From NCBI GenBank assembly GCA_030248295.1, contig JASANH010000243.1, positions 248,001 through 312,000 on the forward strand: a stretch of DNA of 64,000 nucleotides, read 5' to 3'. The stretch is from Mesodorylaimus sp. YZB2_4 (lineage: Eukaryota; Nematoda; Enoplea; Dorylaimida; Dorylaimidae). Shown piece after piece: positions 11,475 to 23,331 of this stretch. A program made the position numbers and the translations under genes. Position 1 is the stretch's first letter, and each line of letters begins with the position of its first letter. The notes below the pieces were generated by a model. It did not search any database, was not told the origin of the DNA, and was given only the letters and a program-made list of their open reading frames with translations.

Positions 11475-12640
11475 CTACAGTAGTTTATGGATGCAGCGAT
11501 CGTGGAGATTGGCTGGGCTCGTCCTGGATTCAACCGAGTGAGTGACAGAGATGTGATCCATAAACTCTGGCTTACCAGGCCACCGTCGAGATGCTCTGAG
11601 TGGAGAGGCGGCAGCCAGACGAGTGGGCTGTCCGGCTCTCGAACAAGAACATGGTTCAGCCATCCGGCCATTGTCCAAGGATTCCTTGCTTATAGCCTTG
11701 CTTATAAAGTTCGGCTGCTGGCCAGCTTGGCAAAACGGGGAATCGTGCCTACCACGATAAAATTCGTGAAATTGAACTAGCTTTAGTTCCTGTCGCCTCC
11801 GAGCCAAAGGCTGCCATCCCACAACTGCTAAAAGGTCGTCAAGTTCACCGGACCAATCGTTGATAAGAAGACGGAGAGCGTATCTCTGGGCGCGCTCCAA
11901 GTCTCCATGTCAGCCTTCAAAATCGGATCCCATGCCTGACAGGCGCACTTCAATTTGGATCGAATACAAGCCGAGTACACCTCTCGAAGAGCATGAGGTG
12001 ATGCGTGCTGACCAATTTTGCGACCAAGTGCGCCCAACACTCTCCGTGCACTAAAAGAAATTTTCGCCACGTGCTCAGAAAATTTCATGTCCCCCCAGAT
12101 ATTGTGACCCCAAATAAGTGACTTCATCAACGAAAACAAGCCGCTGTCCATCAAGGGTCAATGCAGGCATCCGGTCGAAGGCAACATGGTTGTACCGAAA
12201 CGCAATGGCCTGACTTTTCGACACATTGAAGTCCAGGAACAGGCGCACAAAAACTCCATAGCTGGTTGAATCGTATTTTCAGGGCGCTCCATAGAAGGCA
12301 ATGGGACGAATAAGCATGTATCGTCCGCGTAACACTGAAATCGAAAATCAGGGAATTCCGATTAGAAGGCTCGCAAGACCCGAGAAGTATCCTGCTTATA
12401 TCTCAACGACCATTCCATTTTCGAGCTGCAGGTTTCAAATAACAAAACCCCAGCTGAGGGACCAGCTTCACCAGGACACTAATCTTACAAGCCGTTCCTC
12501 GAACAAGGAGATGCTGGTCTCCCGTCATCATGTTCACCCACCAATAGAGCTGCAGTGGCTCACGTCAGTTCACTCGCGTACGCAGGATTTTGGGGTCATA
12601 GGAATCCAACAAAACAATTGCGTGAATATGCTATAATTTA
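11475..12640 (-). mobile_element. LINE reverse transcriptase fragment, frame-broken
   Basis: The minus strand encodes the C-terminal half of a non-LTR retrotransposon polymerase in several frames. Near 12340-12315 is CYADDTCLF, the YADD catalytic motif of reverse transcriptases. It is followed by VSKSQAIAFRYNH and VTYLGSQYLG, then by FSEHVAKISFSARRVLGALG and a block ending ALRLLINDW. Frame changes between these blocks show that the copy is dead. It is related to the fragment at 8.6-9.1 kb. Confidence 0.8.
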
Positions 12641-12689
12641 GAAATCAAGGATGAGCGCCAATCGTCCGAGTGGGGGTGGGGTGACCTGA

Positions 12690-13075
12690 CCTGACCGACC
12701 TGATCTCTGACTGTGAGTCGACAAGAGATCCGGTCAGAGCTCGATGTCATGTGCTAACAGATGATTTCTCAGTTCCATCACAGTCAGACTGACATGCCGA
12801 GTCAGACTAGCTGGGGGCACTGGGTGCGCTTTTGAAACGCCAGGATCTGTCGACTCGAAACCAACAGGCATCATGTCGCAGTGTCTTCAAAACGCTGTGC
12901 CGACATGCTCATTGCTGACGATAAAGGCTGACCCCAAGTGGAAAAGTAATCTTTTTGGGTTGGGTTTGAGAAAAAGTTATCTTCCACAACCCAAAACCAC
13001 TCTGCCGAAAAACCCAACCCAAAAACCAAAAAACAATGGGTTGGGTTTTGGGACCCAATGTCGGACCGGGGTCAA
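12690..13075 (+). repeat. Dispersed repeat matching 52605-53025 in inverse orientation
   Basis: About 390 bp including TTTGGGTTGGGTTT, CCCAACCCAAAAA and GACTGTGAGTCGACAAGAGAT. The reverse complement occurs some 40 kb away at 52605-53025. The CCCAACCC-rich part also echoes short stretches near 8080 and 9790. No coding sequence recognised. Confidence 0.7.
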
Positions 13076-13079
13076 ATGA

Positions 13080-13851
13080 GGCAGTGCGTTAGAAGACCAA
13101 GAGTAGTGGAAGCAAGTTTGATTCGCCGAATCGATCACTCGTCAAAAGGGCTGACGATTGCGCAGTAAAAATCTTTCCAAAATGAGCCCAAGTATTACGA
13201 GGAATGATCGTAAGAAGTATCAGCTCATAAAAGAGATATGTTTTTTCACACATTCGGACAGTCAGTGACTTGTATTGCTGCAGAATATCATTGACCGCTA
13301 CGCTGCAAGCTTCTGAAAGCTAGACTGGAACGTTTTGTAAGAAGCTCATCAGTCAGTCATTTGGGTGCGTCTGCGCCACTAAACGAGTCTCCGCTAGGTT
13401 TATTAGAATTTACAAGAAGCCAACGCTGACAATAACTTTTCGGAGATAATTCGATTTTGAACGTTGTTGATTTACAGGTCCGGAGAGAGAGATCATGAAG
13501 AAACATTCAGCAGAATCAGCCTCTGACAAACTTGGAAAGAGCGCTGACCTCCGGGAAACAGACTCGTAAAGGCATATCCTAGGTGAAACAATAAATGAAT
13601 GGAAACAGTCATGTTGCAATTTTATGCAAGTTACAAGCTTGTTACGCGATTATAATAACACTTATCGCACATTTCATAATGGACTCCTGCAAGAAAGTGT
13701 AAAATTCCAGCAAAGTGTACAGTAATCAATGCAGGCGCAGCTGCACATTGCAACCTCAGTCGGGTGATGATATCCGCAGCTGGAAGGCTGGTCATCAGCG
13801 GTCGCTGTGAGGGCTTCAGTTCGGTGAGCAGACGCCGTTCCACAAGTCGTC
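13080..13851. other. Intergenic, upstream of the REEP gene
   Basis: No gene or repeat recognised. It should contain the REEP promoter and 5' UTR, but I see no clear core promoter element. Confidence 0.45.
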
Positions 13852-14764
13852 ATGGCGGCCCTTCAGGAGCAGTTGGCGGCGGAATTGAATGCCTACTTGC
13901 AAAAGTAAGTAACTGTACTTGCCGCGATCAGTTCTCTGACAGTCATGTGTACGTTGTTCCAGAGAAGACCGTTATATTTCCAAGACTTTAGCCATAATCG
14001 AGAGTCTAACGGGCTACGACCGCGAGTGCATTGCCTATGCGTTTTTGTCGGGCGTTACAATCTACTTGATCCTCGGCCATGGAGCAGAGCTTCTGTGCAA
14101 TTTCATCGGCTACGCCTACCCGGTTTACGCTTCGTGTAAGTAATGTGAATTATACGTGTAGGGTTTCGATCAGAAATTCAAATTGATGGCGGGGAATACC
14201 ACAAGGAGTGTAACTGCACTGTCTCTGTGTTTCAGTCGTAGCCCTGGATTCCGAGGACACGTCGGACGATGTTCAGTGGCTGACCTATTGGACGGTGTTC
14301 GGCACAATCTCGCTGGTTGACTTTGCCTCAGACAAGATCATGGGCGTCTTTCCCATCTACTGGCTCGTCAAGTGCATCTTCCTCTTGTGGCTCTACTTAC
14401 CATTCTTCCGAGGGGCCGAGTATTTGTACGTGCACTACATCGGACCCATGTACGCTCACTGGCGCCCTAGTATCGAAGAAACGGCCACCGAGGTAAGTCT
14501 GTTCTCTAGAAATGCTGACCCTCTTTCTTGGCTCTTCAGCTGTTCGGCACTCAATACCCGCAACCAGTCTCCGAAACTGTGCCCGCTGAAGAGGAAGAAT
14601 TGTCCATGCTAATGGAAGACGACTCGATAATATTCAGTGACCAGGCCGCGGTTGCAGAAGACCAGTCCATGGTGGCAGAGGATCCGCAGCCAGCATACAA
14701 CGACGAGCAACCACCCGCGGATGACCTGATGAGCCACGACGAAGAACAGAATGGAATATTGTGA
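13852..14764 (+). CDS. REEP5/6-type (DP1/Yop1) ER membrane-shaping protein
   Basis: Four exons joined in phase: 13852-13904, 13963-14135, 14236-14492 and 14540-14764, about 235 residues. The protein belongs to the TB2/DP1/HVA22 family, whose hairpin membrane segments curve ER tubules. Visible hallmarks are GFxYPxY-like IGYAYPVYASF, then DDVQWLTYWTVFG and GAEYLYVHYIGP, which align with REEP5. Hydrophobic stretches lie at about residues 40-70 and 95-130. The C-terminal 75 residues form an acidic tail with the repeated pattern xxAEDxxSM/xxAEDPQ. This is more acidic than the lysine-rich tail of vertebrate REEP5. The start is the first ATG of the frame, with a short N-terminal helix before the first splice site. 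Confidence 0.9.
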
Positions 14765-15229
14765 TGCCTCTTGATCGCCTCAATGCGCATGTTTGTATGA
14801 ATTCCGAATGCATATGTGATGTGTCGAGTAGGATGGTCTCCCTCGCTCGATCACCATGATCCTTTTTGTCCTTCAATGCGTCTGCTTGCTCCTTTTTAAT
14901 GTTTATGTGCCGCAAGATGTAACCTGCCTGCTTACAGCATCCTCAGAGCACCTTATCACAGTTCTTTCCCTTTCGCGAGACCCACAGTATTCCTGATCTT
15001 GTCAGGAATGACCGCCGTCTCGGCATTTGTCAACCTGACCATCGAACGCTTCTTTCGCTTCGTTCCAAATGCGCCAAATGTGTCGGCAATCCGTGGCTTG
15101 TCTCCAAACGATCGATCGATTCCAGTTTTTAGTCGACGATTTTGATCGCCCCCTACTTCGTCATGCGGTAAAAGCCAATTCATTGAATCAGCAATTTTTC
15201 ACAAATTTTTACAAATTTTACAAATCTAC
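14765..15229. other. 3' flank of the REEP gene
   Basis: Contains the REEP 3' UTR and then sequence leading into a LINE remnant. No separate gene recognised. Confidence 0.4.
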
Positions 15230-15545
15230 GTTCGAACAGTGCACCAGGCGATAACGAGCTAACATCTCGAATTCTCAAAAATATTGCGATCCCGCCAGCA
15301 TTGACTGCTTTGTTCAATCTAACGATTCACGAAGAGCAATTCCTGATTCGTGGAATTCAGCTAAAGTCATCCCGATTCCTGAACCTGGAAACAAGAATAG
15401 TATTAAGTCGAATCGGCCAATATCTTTGCTTTCTATTTTGTCAAAGTTATTGGAGAAGCATGTTGACCATCTGACTCGCTCAACAAGGAGTCTGTCGGCA
15501 TGGATTCTGCAAAAGAAGAGGGACGAACCCCGCCCTCATTAATGC
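15230..15545 (+). mobile_element. LINE reverse transcriptase fragment (finger/palm region)
   Basis: The plus strand reads SRILKNIAIPPALTALFNL, then, after a one-base frame change, IPDSWNSAKVIPIPEPGNKN and NRPISLLSILSKLLEKHV. This is the xxWKxAxVxPIxKPGxK...YRPISLLxxLSKxxEK block of non-LTR retrotransposon polymerases. It is truncated on both sides and frameshifted. Confidence 0.8.
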
Positions 15546-15960
15546 ATCGCAATTCATTCGCGAGCTCCAAGGGATTTTTCCCTGTGAGCTCGAAGGAAAG
15601 TTCGAGAGGCCTTCAAAGAAAAGTTTCCTTTCACCTCGAGGTTTCCTTCGAGTTTCTGGCATTCGGCCTCAGATTTCCAAAACGGCTGTAGATATTTGGA
15701 ATCAATGTGCGTTACTGCGTAGAGAATCATAGCATAATGAAGTGACAGAAAAGTAGAATCCCTTTTCAATTTTATTTATAGCGATATTACCTTGTTGTAT
15801 ACTGCACTGGAAATAAAAATCCCACTCTAACTACTCTTTAACACCTAGAAGCATAGTGTATTGTCGCTACTGTATATGCTGGACGGGCCTGTGATTGAAA
15901 CAGAATGTGCTCAGCCTCAACTAACACAAAAAATTTGCGGTATTTACGAAGCTGCAGTTT
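15546..15960. other. Intergenic, nothing recognised
   Basis: Follows the LINE fragment. Short duplicated GAGCTC/CTCGAAGG motifs only; no gene recognised. Confidence 0.4.
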
Positions 15961-17379
15961 TTATTCGACAGTGGGACCCCTATCTGTTGATCCGACGGCA
16001 AATTGGAGAATAACCAGGAAATACATTAAAGCAACAGAGCCGATCTATGAAAAGCGTTGAATCTCTGTATTGAAGCTTACGCTTAAAAGTAAAGGGGCGT
16101 CAAATTTCGCCAGTGCAGAGACAGTGATGCCCACATCATCGGTCGATATCCATTGTGATAATACAAATTGTGACAGTACATCAACTGCTTGCCAGATCTC
16201 GTAAAAGGTCACCAATAATAAAACTGCTTTCTCACTAGGGTCTGCTTACATGATTGATAAGAGCTTTGGCATTTTTGCACGCATTTTCGTATTGTAAAAG
16301 CCATCGAAGAACCAGTTCCTTCGGCTTCTTACTCTAAAATTCTATGTTAGAATGGTGAGGCGCTTTAGCTGCAAGTGATAAGTTCTTTGCAGGCGAACTG
16401 AAAAATCAAGCCGACGGGTTTCTTGGGGGGGGGGGGGGATCGTCACCCAGAAATGCTGGCGCTTACTTGGGCCTTCAATGAAATGGCTGGTGCCGATGTA
16501 AGCACGAACATGGATACGATCACAAGCAACCAGTAAATCAATCCGACATCCGTAATCACATCGGTGCAGCTTGTGACTAAGCCAAATAACTCTAAGCAGG
16601 CTGCGGTACGAAGAAAAATAAAAAAAAAAACAACAATTAAAACACCCCCCAAAAAAACAAAAATAGGCGGTATATTCATTACTGGCGTCCATGACACTCA
16701 ATGCCCTGCCAGGTTAGGCTTTCAGCCTTTGACAAAAATATGCTAATTGGGATTTCGCCAGTTCGCAAACGCTGAGAAAATAAAGAGCATAATAGGCTGC
16801 GTGAACACCACCCATATAAAATCCCACTAATACAATACAGCGGAGAGTGGTTGCTGGTAACAACATCCATCGGCCCGACCGCGTGTACTGGATACTTAAT
16901 CCATCAAAAACGTAAAACGGGTTTAAAACCAGAGTAATTATTAATAAACAGGAAATAAACGCGGTGCAGCCAATCATCATGAGTTTCCGATGTCAAAGCC
17001 TGTTCGAATTCATTCTCGAACGAACCATCAGTTCTCGAGATAAGTCCAGAAATCCATCCTTTCTTGACAATAGAACAACGGCATAATTCGAAGCCACTCA
17101 AGTGGCCAATTGATTGATGGCAAAACATGTGTACGTCAAGGCCATAATAGTGCCGATATTCAGAGTGCTTCTACGACTTCCTTCCGAAGGATGAGGTACG
17201 ATGGACGCCAGCATGATTACACTCCAAATTACATAGATAGAAACAAGTGTCGCGAAAATTGCTATTCTTATCCGGCGTTGACGACGGGACTGGTGTTCCG
17301 TGGTGAAGAGACGGCACCCGAAGCTCGTGCCAAACATGTTGAAAGGTCGAAACACTCTTGCTGTCTCTGCAACAGCCAT
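15961..17379 (-). pseudogene. Degenerate gustatory-receptor-like gene
   Basis: A paralogue of the receptor at 7579-10886 with the same order of parts. It begins at 17379 (MAVAETARVF) and shares IVPHPSE and GGVHAAYYALYF-type blocks with its neighbour. It ends with ALMYFLVILQFAVG at 16044-15961, the family C-terminal signature. Disablements are visible. Two in-frame TGA codons occur near 17096 and 16990 and a TAA near 16709. About 45 residues of the neighbour are missing where an A/T-rich simple stretch (about 16618-16665) now lies. Donor sites GTAAGC after LKAQ and after LLLS are preserved. I call it a pseudogene, not a working receptor. Confidence 0.75.
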
Positions 17380-18309
17380 ACTCGTACTTTGTCAGGCGTC
17401 CATTTATGCCTGGGTGCTACCGTTGAATATGTCTGCACACTAATGGTCAGTAAACTCATCACTGGAAGATACTGTTAGGCAAGGTGTCTGGACGTTACAA
17501 ATAGCGTTCTTAGATTAAACGCGACCGAAAAATCGACCTAGATACTCTGCTCGCTTAAAATATGGGGCTCTGCATAAAAACTCATCTTTTCTATCTTTAA
17601 ATTTTCCGCAGCACCAAAGGCGCTTCTCCCTGGGGTTGCAATTGAAACTGGAGTGTACATTTATATTTCTAACAGTCGGAACCCCCACTAGACACCGGAT
17701 CAGGTCGGGTTGAACCCGGCGGGTGGGTCCCGATCCGGGGTCTGACCCCCCTGACCATTAGAAACTGATGGAGTGCATTGATGGTTTGATCGAGAATAAA
17801 TTATAACATGCTTGACATTGGAAACGCATGATAATAGGCTGCACCGTGTGCCCTATCACAATGCCAGGATGAAGAAGCCTCAAGTGCCGCACATTTGTGA
17901 GAATTTCCTTTTAAATTAGGCCACATGTGAGATAAGACGCTGACCACTGGAAACTATGGTGACTATGAAGGATAAATACATAGATTTATTGGACTATGAA
18001 ACTACTATATCGCCAGCCGCTCTCTGTTGAGGCAGCAATTCCATCAAAAAGCCAATTACAGGCAGATATCGATTGCTTCATTAAAAACGAAGAACTCTTT
18101 GTTTTGTATCTCCTATTGTATTGTTAGGATCGAGCTTGAGCCTCCCACGGAATATTCCTCCGACTCCTCGATTGACGATGACGAGAAAAAAATAGCTACC
18201 CTATGACCACGCAATTAGCGTAACTGCCAATACAAACTGTAACTCTGACGCAACTTCAAATTTGGGTCATGGTATCAGTACTGTTGGCTATGGAGGTATG
18301 TATGCGTAC
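17380..18309. other. Intergenic, nothing coding
   Basis: A GC-rich patch at about 17690-17755 (GGATCAGGTCGGGTTGAACC, GGGTCCCGATCCGGGG) resembles the GATC-rich repeats of the AlaRS intron. No gene recognised. Confidence 0.4.
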
Positions 18310-18695
18310 TCGTGTATAGATCATTTCACGGGCTTCGCACAGTGCAAAATTTAAATTTCCCGCTTCAAGCCGCTTATAGCAATTCACGTAAATAGAAAGT
18401 CCCGGCATTGTAAAACTTGTGTGCTAGCTACAAGCAGAAATACTGACAGAAATTTTCCGTTGACAGTTTTCCAGACTCATGGCTTTAATTGTTTCTTTGG
18501 TTTTCTTTTTAAAAAGTGGCCAGAAGATGTTGCTATTCTGTTTAAAAAAGTTTTCAGGAGCGGGACGTGCACAAGCTTTGAAGTTAGGAACTTTTAATGT
18601 GCAATATGTATGTAACTGTCGCAAGCGGCTTGCAGCGCGAAATTTAAATTTTGCGTCGTACGAGATCCGTGAAATGGTCTATATCTACATAATCA
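18310..18695. repeat. Fold-back element (short inverted repeat pair)
   Basis: Left arm at about 18312-18395 (CATTTCACGGGCTTCG, GCAAAATTTAAATTTCCCGC) matches the reverse complement of 18610-18690. The loop is about 215 bp. A related single arm occurs at about 28070-28130 in an intron. It fits a small non-autonomous element. Confidence 0.6.
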
Positions 18696-20083
18696 TCGTT
18701 TAATCCCGCCTTGGGGCAGATTACATTTTGCTCAGTCCATCTTGTGGACACTTTCACTTCCCTCATTTTTGCTCTAAAGGTGTTCGGCAATCTTTTTCAC
18801 CCGAGTCGTCGTTTTCACTTCGAACTTGTAAAGTCGACCTCGTCGTTGGAAAGTGATTGCAACTTTGTCTAATTGCAACTCATTCTGGCGTTCGGATCAG
18901 TTGCAATCATCCCAGGTCGACTGTAGTACTGCATGCGAGTATGACATAGGTTTGCGGAAAAAAAGCGAGCAAGCCTACAGTATTTGTATCCTTGGAGTAG
19001 CACCCTGATGTCATAGGGTATTAGTTTTGACTGGTACGCTGCAGCATATCATGTCCAAGAATAGATTTAGCTGTTACTCATTAAGATTGTCAGAAATTCG
19101 AATACCCCTTCATGCAGTCAAGGATGTTGGATGTCGACGTCAGCGTTTGTAAAATCAAAAGCTGTCTACTGTATAGAAGCATGACATTGGGCGGGGGACG
19201 CATGCAATTAACAAATGCCTTTTTGTGACAGAGGTCGGTAGACTATGATGGTGATATAGCCATAGTCGTGAACATGATTCATTTCGAGAACACTCTGTGT
19301 AGCGAGATCTCTGAGAACACATGTCAGCCACCTTGCATTCCAAAAGCAGATAGCCTGTTTGGTGCACTGGAATTTTTACGCCTTTTTCAGGATTGTGGAT
19401 CTCAGAGGTATCTGGGCAGCGAATACACAATGAGTGAGGGACGACATCCAACGAAGGGACGACATCCAACGACCCTACCGGGATTGGTGGATAAATTATT
19501 ATTCGCTGCATGTACCTCTACTACGCCTACCGCTGGGGACAATCTAAATTTAGTTATTTCCTTCCCAGAGCATTTTTCATTAAAAAGTATTCTGCATTCT
19601 TGATTAGGTTATCGTACTGTACATATGTATGGCAGATATATAATAACTAATCCCACGCCCTCCCGACCAACTCTCTATGAGCCAACCCCACGTAGCACGA
19701 GAGACTTTTGTCCCAGAAAACTCTCTTTGGGGTCGACCCATGCAAACATGGGTGTGAATACTAGACGAATTTCGACGGGGGGGGGGGGCTATCACATGCA
19801 TAAAAATCATGTTTTATTTCTCAAGAAGTGGTTTAAAGTTTACTATTTGACCCCTTTCATTTACTATATCTCATCCGTGTCCAAGTCTGGAAATGCCACC
19901 CTTTGCTGGGGATTTTTGAAGAAGACTACGTTGGAAAAGTAAACCGCGATGCACTGCTCTCTCACTGTTTTTGGCCCGAGCCAGGTTCAGAATGTAGGAT
20001 TTTAGGCATCAATTTTCTAGTTTGCAATAAAAATTTAAACATACGTGCACTGTACATATAGGAATGATGCATTCTCTACCTTG
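18696..20083. other. Intergenic, 3' flank of the cuticlin-like gene
   Basis: No gene recognised. An 18-bp tandem duplication (GGGACGACATCCAACGA) lies at about 19437-19471 and a run of about ten G at 19776. Confidence 0.45.
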
Positions 20084-23000
20084 CTAGACCGTCCTCCTCC
20101 TCACCCTCACCCACACACATACACTGGCAAACACAAAGACATGGAATAAAATGATAGACACGATTAAAATGGTGAAAACGCGATAAGTAAAACAAGTCTG
20201 ACTAGATACCTGAGTACTCGCATTGAGCCTCGGCGAAGAGTCTGAAATACAAATCGATCATGTTTTGTTTTTTGTTTCAATTTTTTACCTTTTGTCGCCG
20301 ACTCCACATCGAAAACTGTGATTGGATCAGAAACAACATCGAGCGATTCGTATTCAGAATTTTCGGCAGGCGGCAGCGAAAAGTGTGAATTCCGTCTCCT
20401 CCGATTCCTCGAACACTCGGGCGGCTGCAAAGATGACAAGTCGAAATGTGAATACCATTTGTTACCTGACACCCGTACTGTGATTTTCGAACATCCGCCA
20501 TCCACCTTTGAGCAGATGGTCACCTGGCATTGGAACTGTAGGACGGGTTTGTCAGCGAACTTGAATACGTGTGTTTCTTGGTAAGCAACTCGAAGATTGT
20601 CGCCTTCGTCGTAAATAGGGGTGGCCAGGACGTGAATATCCAATCCACACCTAGTTTTGTAAGGAAATTGAACATGCTTGATGAAAACACATTTTCTCGA
20701 GACCTTACCCTTTCGAATCGAGCAGCTGTACTTTGTTTCCTTCTCCATCTTCGACGTAGCAGCTATGTACTAGCATACCGAACAAGTCTTGATTTTCGTC
20801 TGAATAAAGATATCACGACAAAAATGAACAAGTTTGCGAAATCGAAAGGCTGCCTACTTTGTTGTACACACTCCCATCTATGGAATATGGCCTCACCAAT
20901 GATGGCATATCGAACAAGTGGTCCATTGGGACCTTCTTTCCTGAGTGAGTAGAAGCAGGTAGGCATGGGCACCGTCCGCGTGATAAAGTCTGGTGTCAAC
21001 ATGCTAAAAGCACTAGGTGACGTCAGGTTTCATCCAAATGCAATGCGGGTTCGATCCCCTCCTGAGTGTAAAAACGCATAGGTTTTCTGTGTTCCCATGC
21101 AAAAATGACACGCTCGGGGCTCGAGGGCACATGTCACAGGCACTACTACTTGGTACACAAAAATTTAAAATCACGCAGAAACATTTTACCTGACTTCTAA
21201 ATCTGTTTGCACCGTTTTTTGTGCTTCCATATAGAAGCACTGCACTTTTATGGCTTGATCGACTTTGGTTAAGAATCGAGGATGAAAACTAAACACAACA
21301 ACCGTCTCCACAAAAACGCCTCGAGGATTCAGCTAAAGAGGTAATTTTACAAACAGCGAATCCAGAAAAGATGCATTCTTACTGATCGATATCGACGAAC
21401 ACCACAATTATTGAAGGGTACAGTGATGCCTATCAAGGTCGGATTTGAAAGGTACGAGTCGGCAGACATACGACACGCCTTGTTGTGGAAGAATCCCTTG
21501 ACAAATACATTGCCTTCGAAGGGGTATTTCGTCCGGGCTTGGATACCAATACCATCGTTGGCGCACGAAATATCGAGCAGGTTGCCTTCTGAAAGAGAAT
21601 GCATTCAAAAGCAGGGACATAGCTCCCTTTTTTGAATGACATTTTCCAGTCATGATTCATCGACATATACTGTACTTTATTCTGTCAGTTCTTTGGTTCT
21701 GTACGCGTGTGTGCAGTCTAACTGCTTCGCTGAAAGTGAAATCAATCAGTCATAGCACACTGGGGAGCCTAAGAATTGTGGCTACAAATATGAACTAATG
21801 GGCGGGAAATTCCATCGCCTTCGTCTGGCTTCTCTTTTTCTCTTTGTTTCGTTTCCTGTTTAAGCACATCACCAAACTCTGACCAGACTTTTTCGATCAG
21901 GGAAATAATATGACGCTGATATAAAGCTGTTTTGCCTAGGCGCTACCAACAGTTTTCGTCGGCCAAAAATGGCCTATTGAAAGTACTCATGATCAGATCC
22001 CCTCTTTCAGTTCCTCCTCGAGTGGACTTACCTTGACGTATGCATTTGGATTTAAAGTTTCTACGCAACTGCTGTATGCAGTTCCTCTACGGAGAGACAT
22101 TCATGTTCTGTGGCAGTATGTTCAGTCACCATGTCGTGGGTGCACTTACTACATGAAGTTTTCGCTGGAGAGGAGGGACTGGACTGGAAAGAAACATTTT
22201 TTAGTCTATTCCCTGTCTATTCAAGCTCTTCCCTGTCTGGCATCATCGAGATCTCCCCAGGTCCTATGCATACAGTATGTAGATATTTACACTGGGCCTA
22301 CAGTACAAGCCGCCTGTTCAAGTAACCAAATACACCCCAACTTGATCACTAGTAGATGTCATACTCACGATATGTGGTTTTGCACAGCTCCTTGGCCAGT
22401 AAAGCTGAGAAAGGTTGGTCGAGGTTTTCGAAAGATTCGACAGTGAAAACTCGCTGGTGTACACCACCAGTGATTTGCAGCAGTTGTTCCATATCGATGA
22501 AATTCGTAACTCCAACTGCGTACACAAGCACACCCATGGATCGAAGCTGTTCAGCGGGCTCAACGACATCGTCCTGTGCTCTACCATCCGTGATGACAAT
22601 GGCAGTTTTCACAGGCCCTCCTCCACCAGACACCGAATCGCTTTGCACAAGTTCATAAACGTTTTCAGATGCGAATCGCAACGCTTCACCCGTCCTCGTC
22701 GTACCAGTCATATATTTCAAGCTGGCAATGGCAGGCTAAATAAGGTTTGATTTGATAAGATCGCGCACAAAAAGAAACAATGCATTTTACTTTCATCGAA
22801 CTCGCGTTTAGATGTTTATCAAAACCAAATTCGAGAACTGGCTCGTCGCTGAACTGCACAACGGCCACACGTGTGCCATTCCAGCCGATATTCATCCGAT
22901 CGACAATCATTTGGACAAAATCTTTTTGATGCTCGAATGTGGCGTCACCAATCGACCCGGACCCGTCCAAAATAAATGCCAGATCAATAGCTTTGCCGTT

Positions 23001-23331
23001 TCTGCATTCTGAAAGACGAAATGTGACCTCACCTCTGCTGGGGCCCTCAGCCATGATTCAGGCTCATGATTTATGGGGTCGTCCCTCAGTTCCAACGGTA
23101 CCCTCCTCACAAACCAAAGACTCACCAGTTTTATTTTCGCTGCCAATCAATGCGTTATCGATAGGAATGGAGAAACTTGCAGAAGATAAGGCGAATATTA
23201 TCTGAAGAGAAAATTCAAATGATTTCCTTTGGTTTATTGAAAAGAGGAAAACTCACCAAGAAAAAGTAAAGATAATTTTTGTCGACGCGACGTCTGCCCG
23301 TCGCGTTCGTCGGCTGCTTGAAGGCAGTCAT
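20084..23331 (-). CDS. Cuticlin-like protein with vWA and ZP domains (CUT-6 architecture)
   Basis: Eleven exons on the minus strand: 23331-23257, 23201-23126, 23014-22791, 22735-22369, 21588-21383, 21332-21190, 21003-20870, 20799-20709, 20650-20479, 20424-20289 and 20241-20084. They sum to 1782 nt (593 residues) with all phases agreeing. A hydrophobic signal (KNYLYFFLIIFALSSASFS) is at about 18-36. The vWA domain spans about 55-240 with MIDAS motif DGSGS (65-69), a Thr in TRTGEAL and ITDG. The ZP domain follows (about 255-500: ISCANDGIGI, NPRGVFVETVVV, MPTCFYSLR, FGMLVHSCYVEDGEG). A furin-type site RNRRRR (502-507) and a C-terminal transmembrane segment (about 561-583) complete a secreted, matrix-polymerising ZP protein. 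The vWA-plus-ZP layout is that of nematode CUT-6, which acts in the cuticle. One ZP cysteine may be lost at the exon 7/8 junction. Confidence 0.9.

Noticed and set aside
17090-17100. TGA codons in the second receptor copy as evidence of stop-codon recoding
   Set aside because: A TAA and an internal deletion also occur in the same copy, so plain decay is simpler.
21003-21070. tRNA-like B box GGTTCGATCCC at 21047
   Set aside because: No A box in register; it lies in an intron of the cuticlin-like gene and is too short to call.
22033-22446. 137-codon plus-strand frame over the vWA region
   Set aside because: It overlaps the vWA exon on the opposite strand and has no recognisable content.
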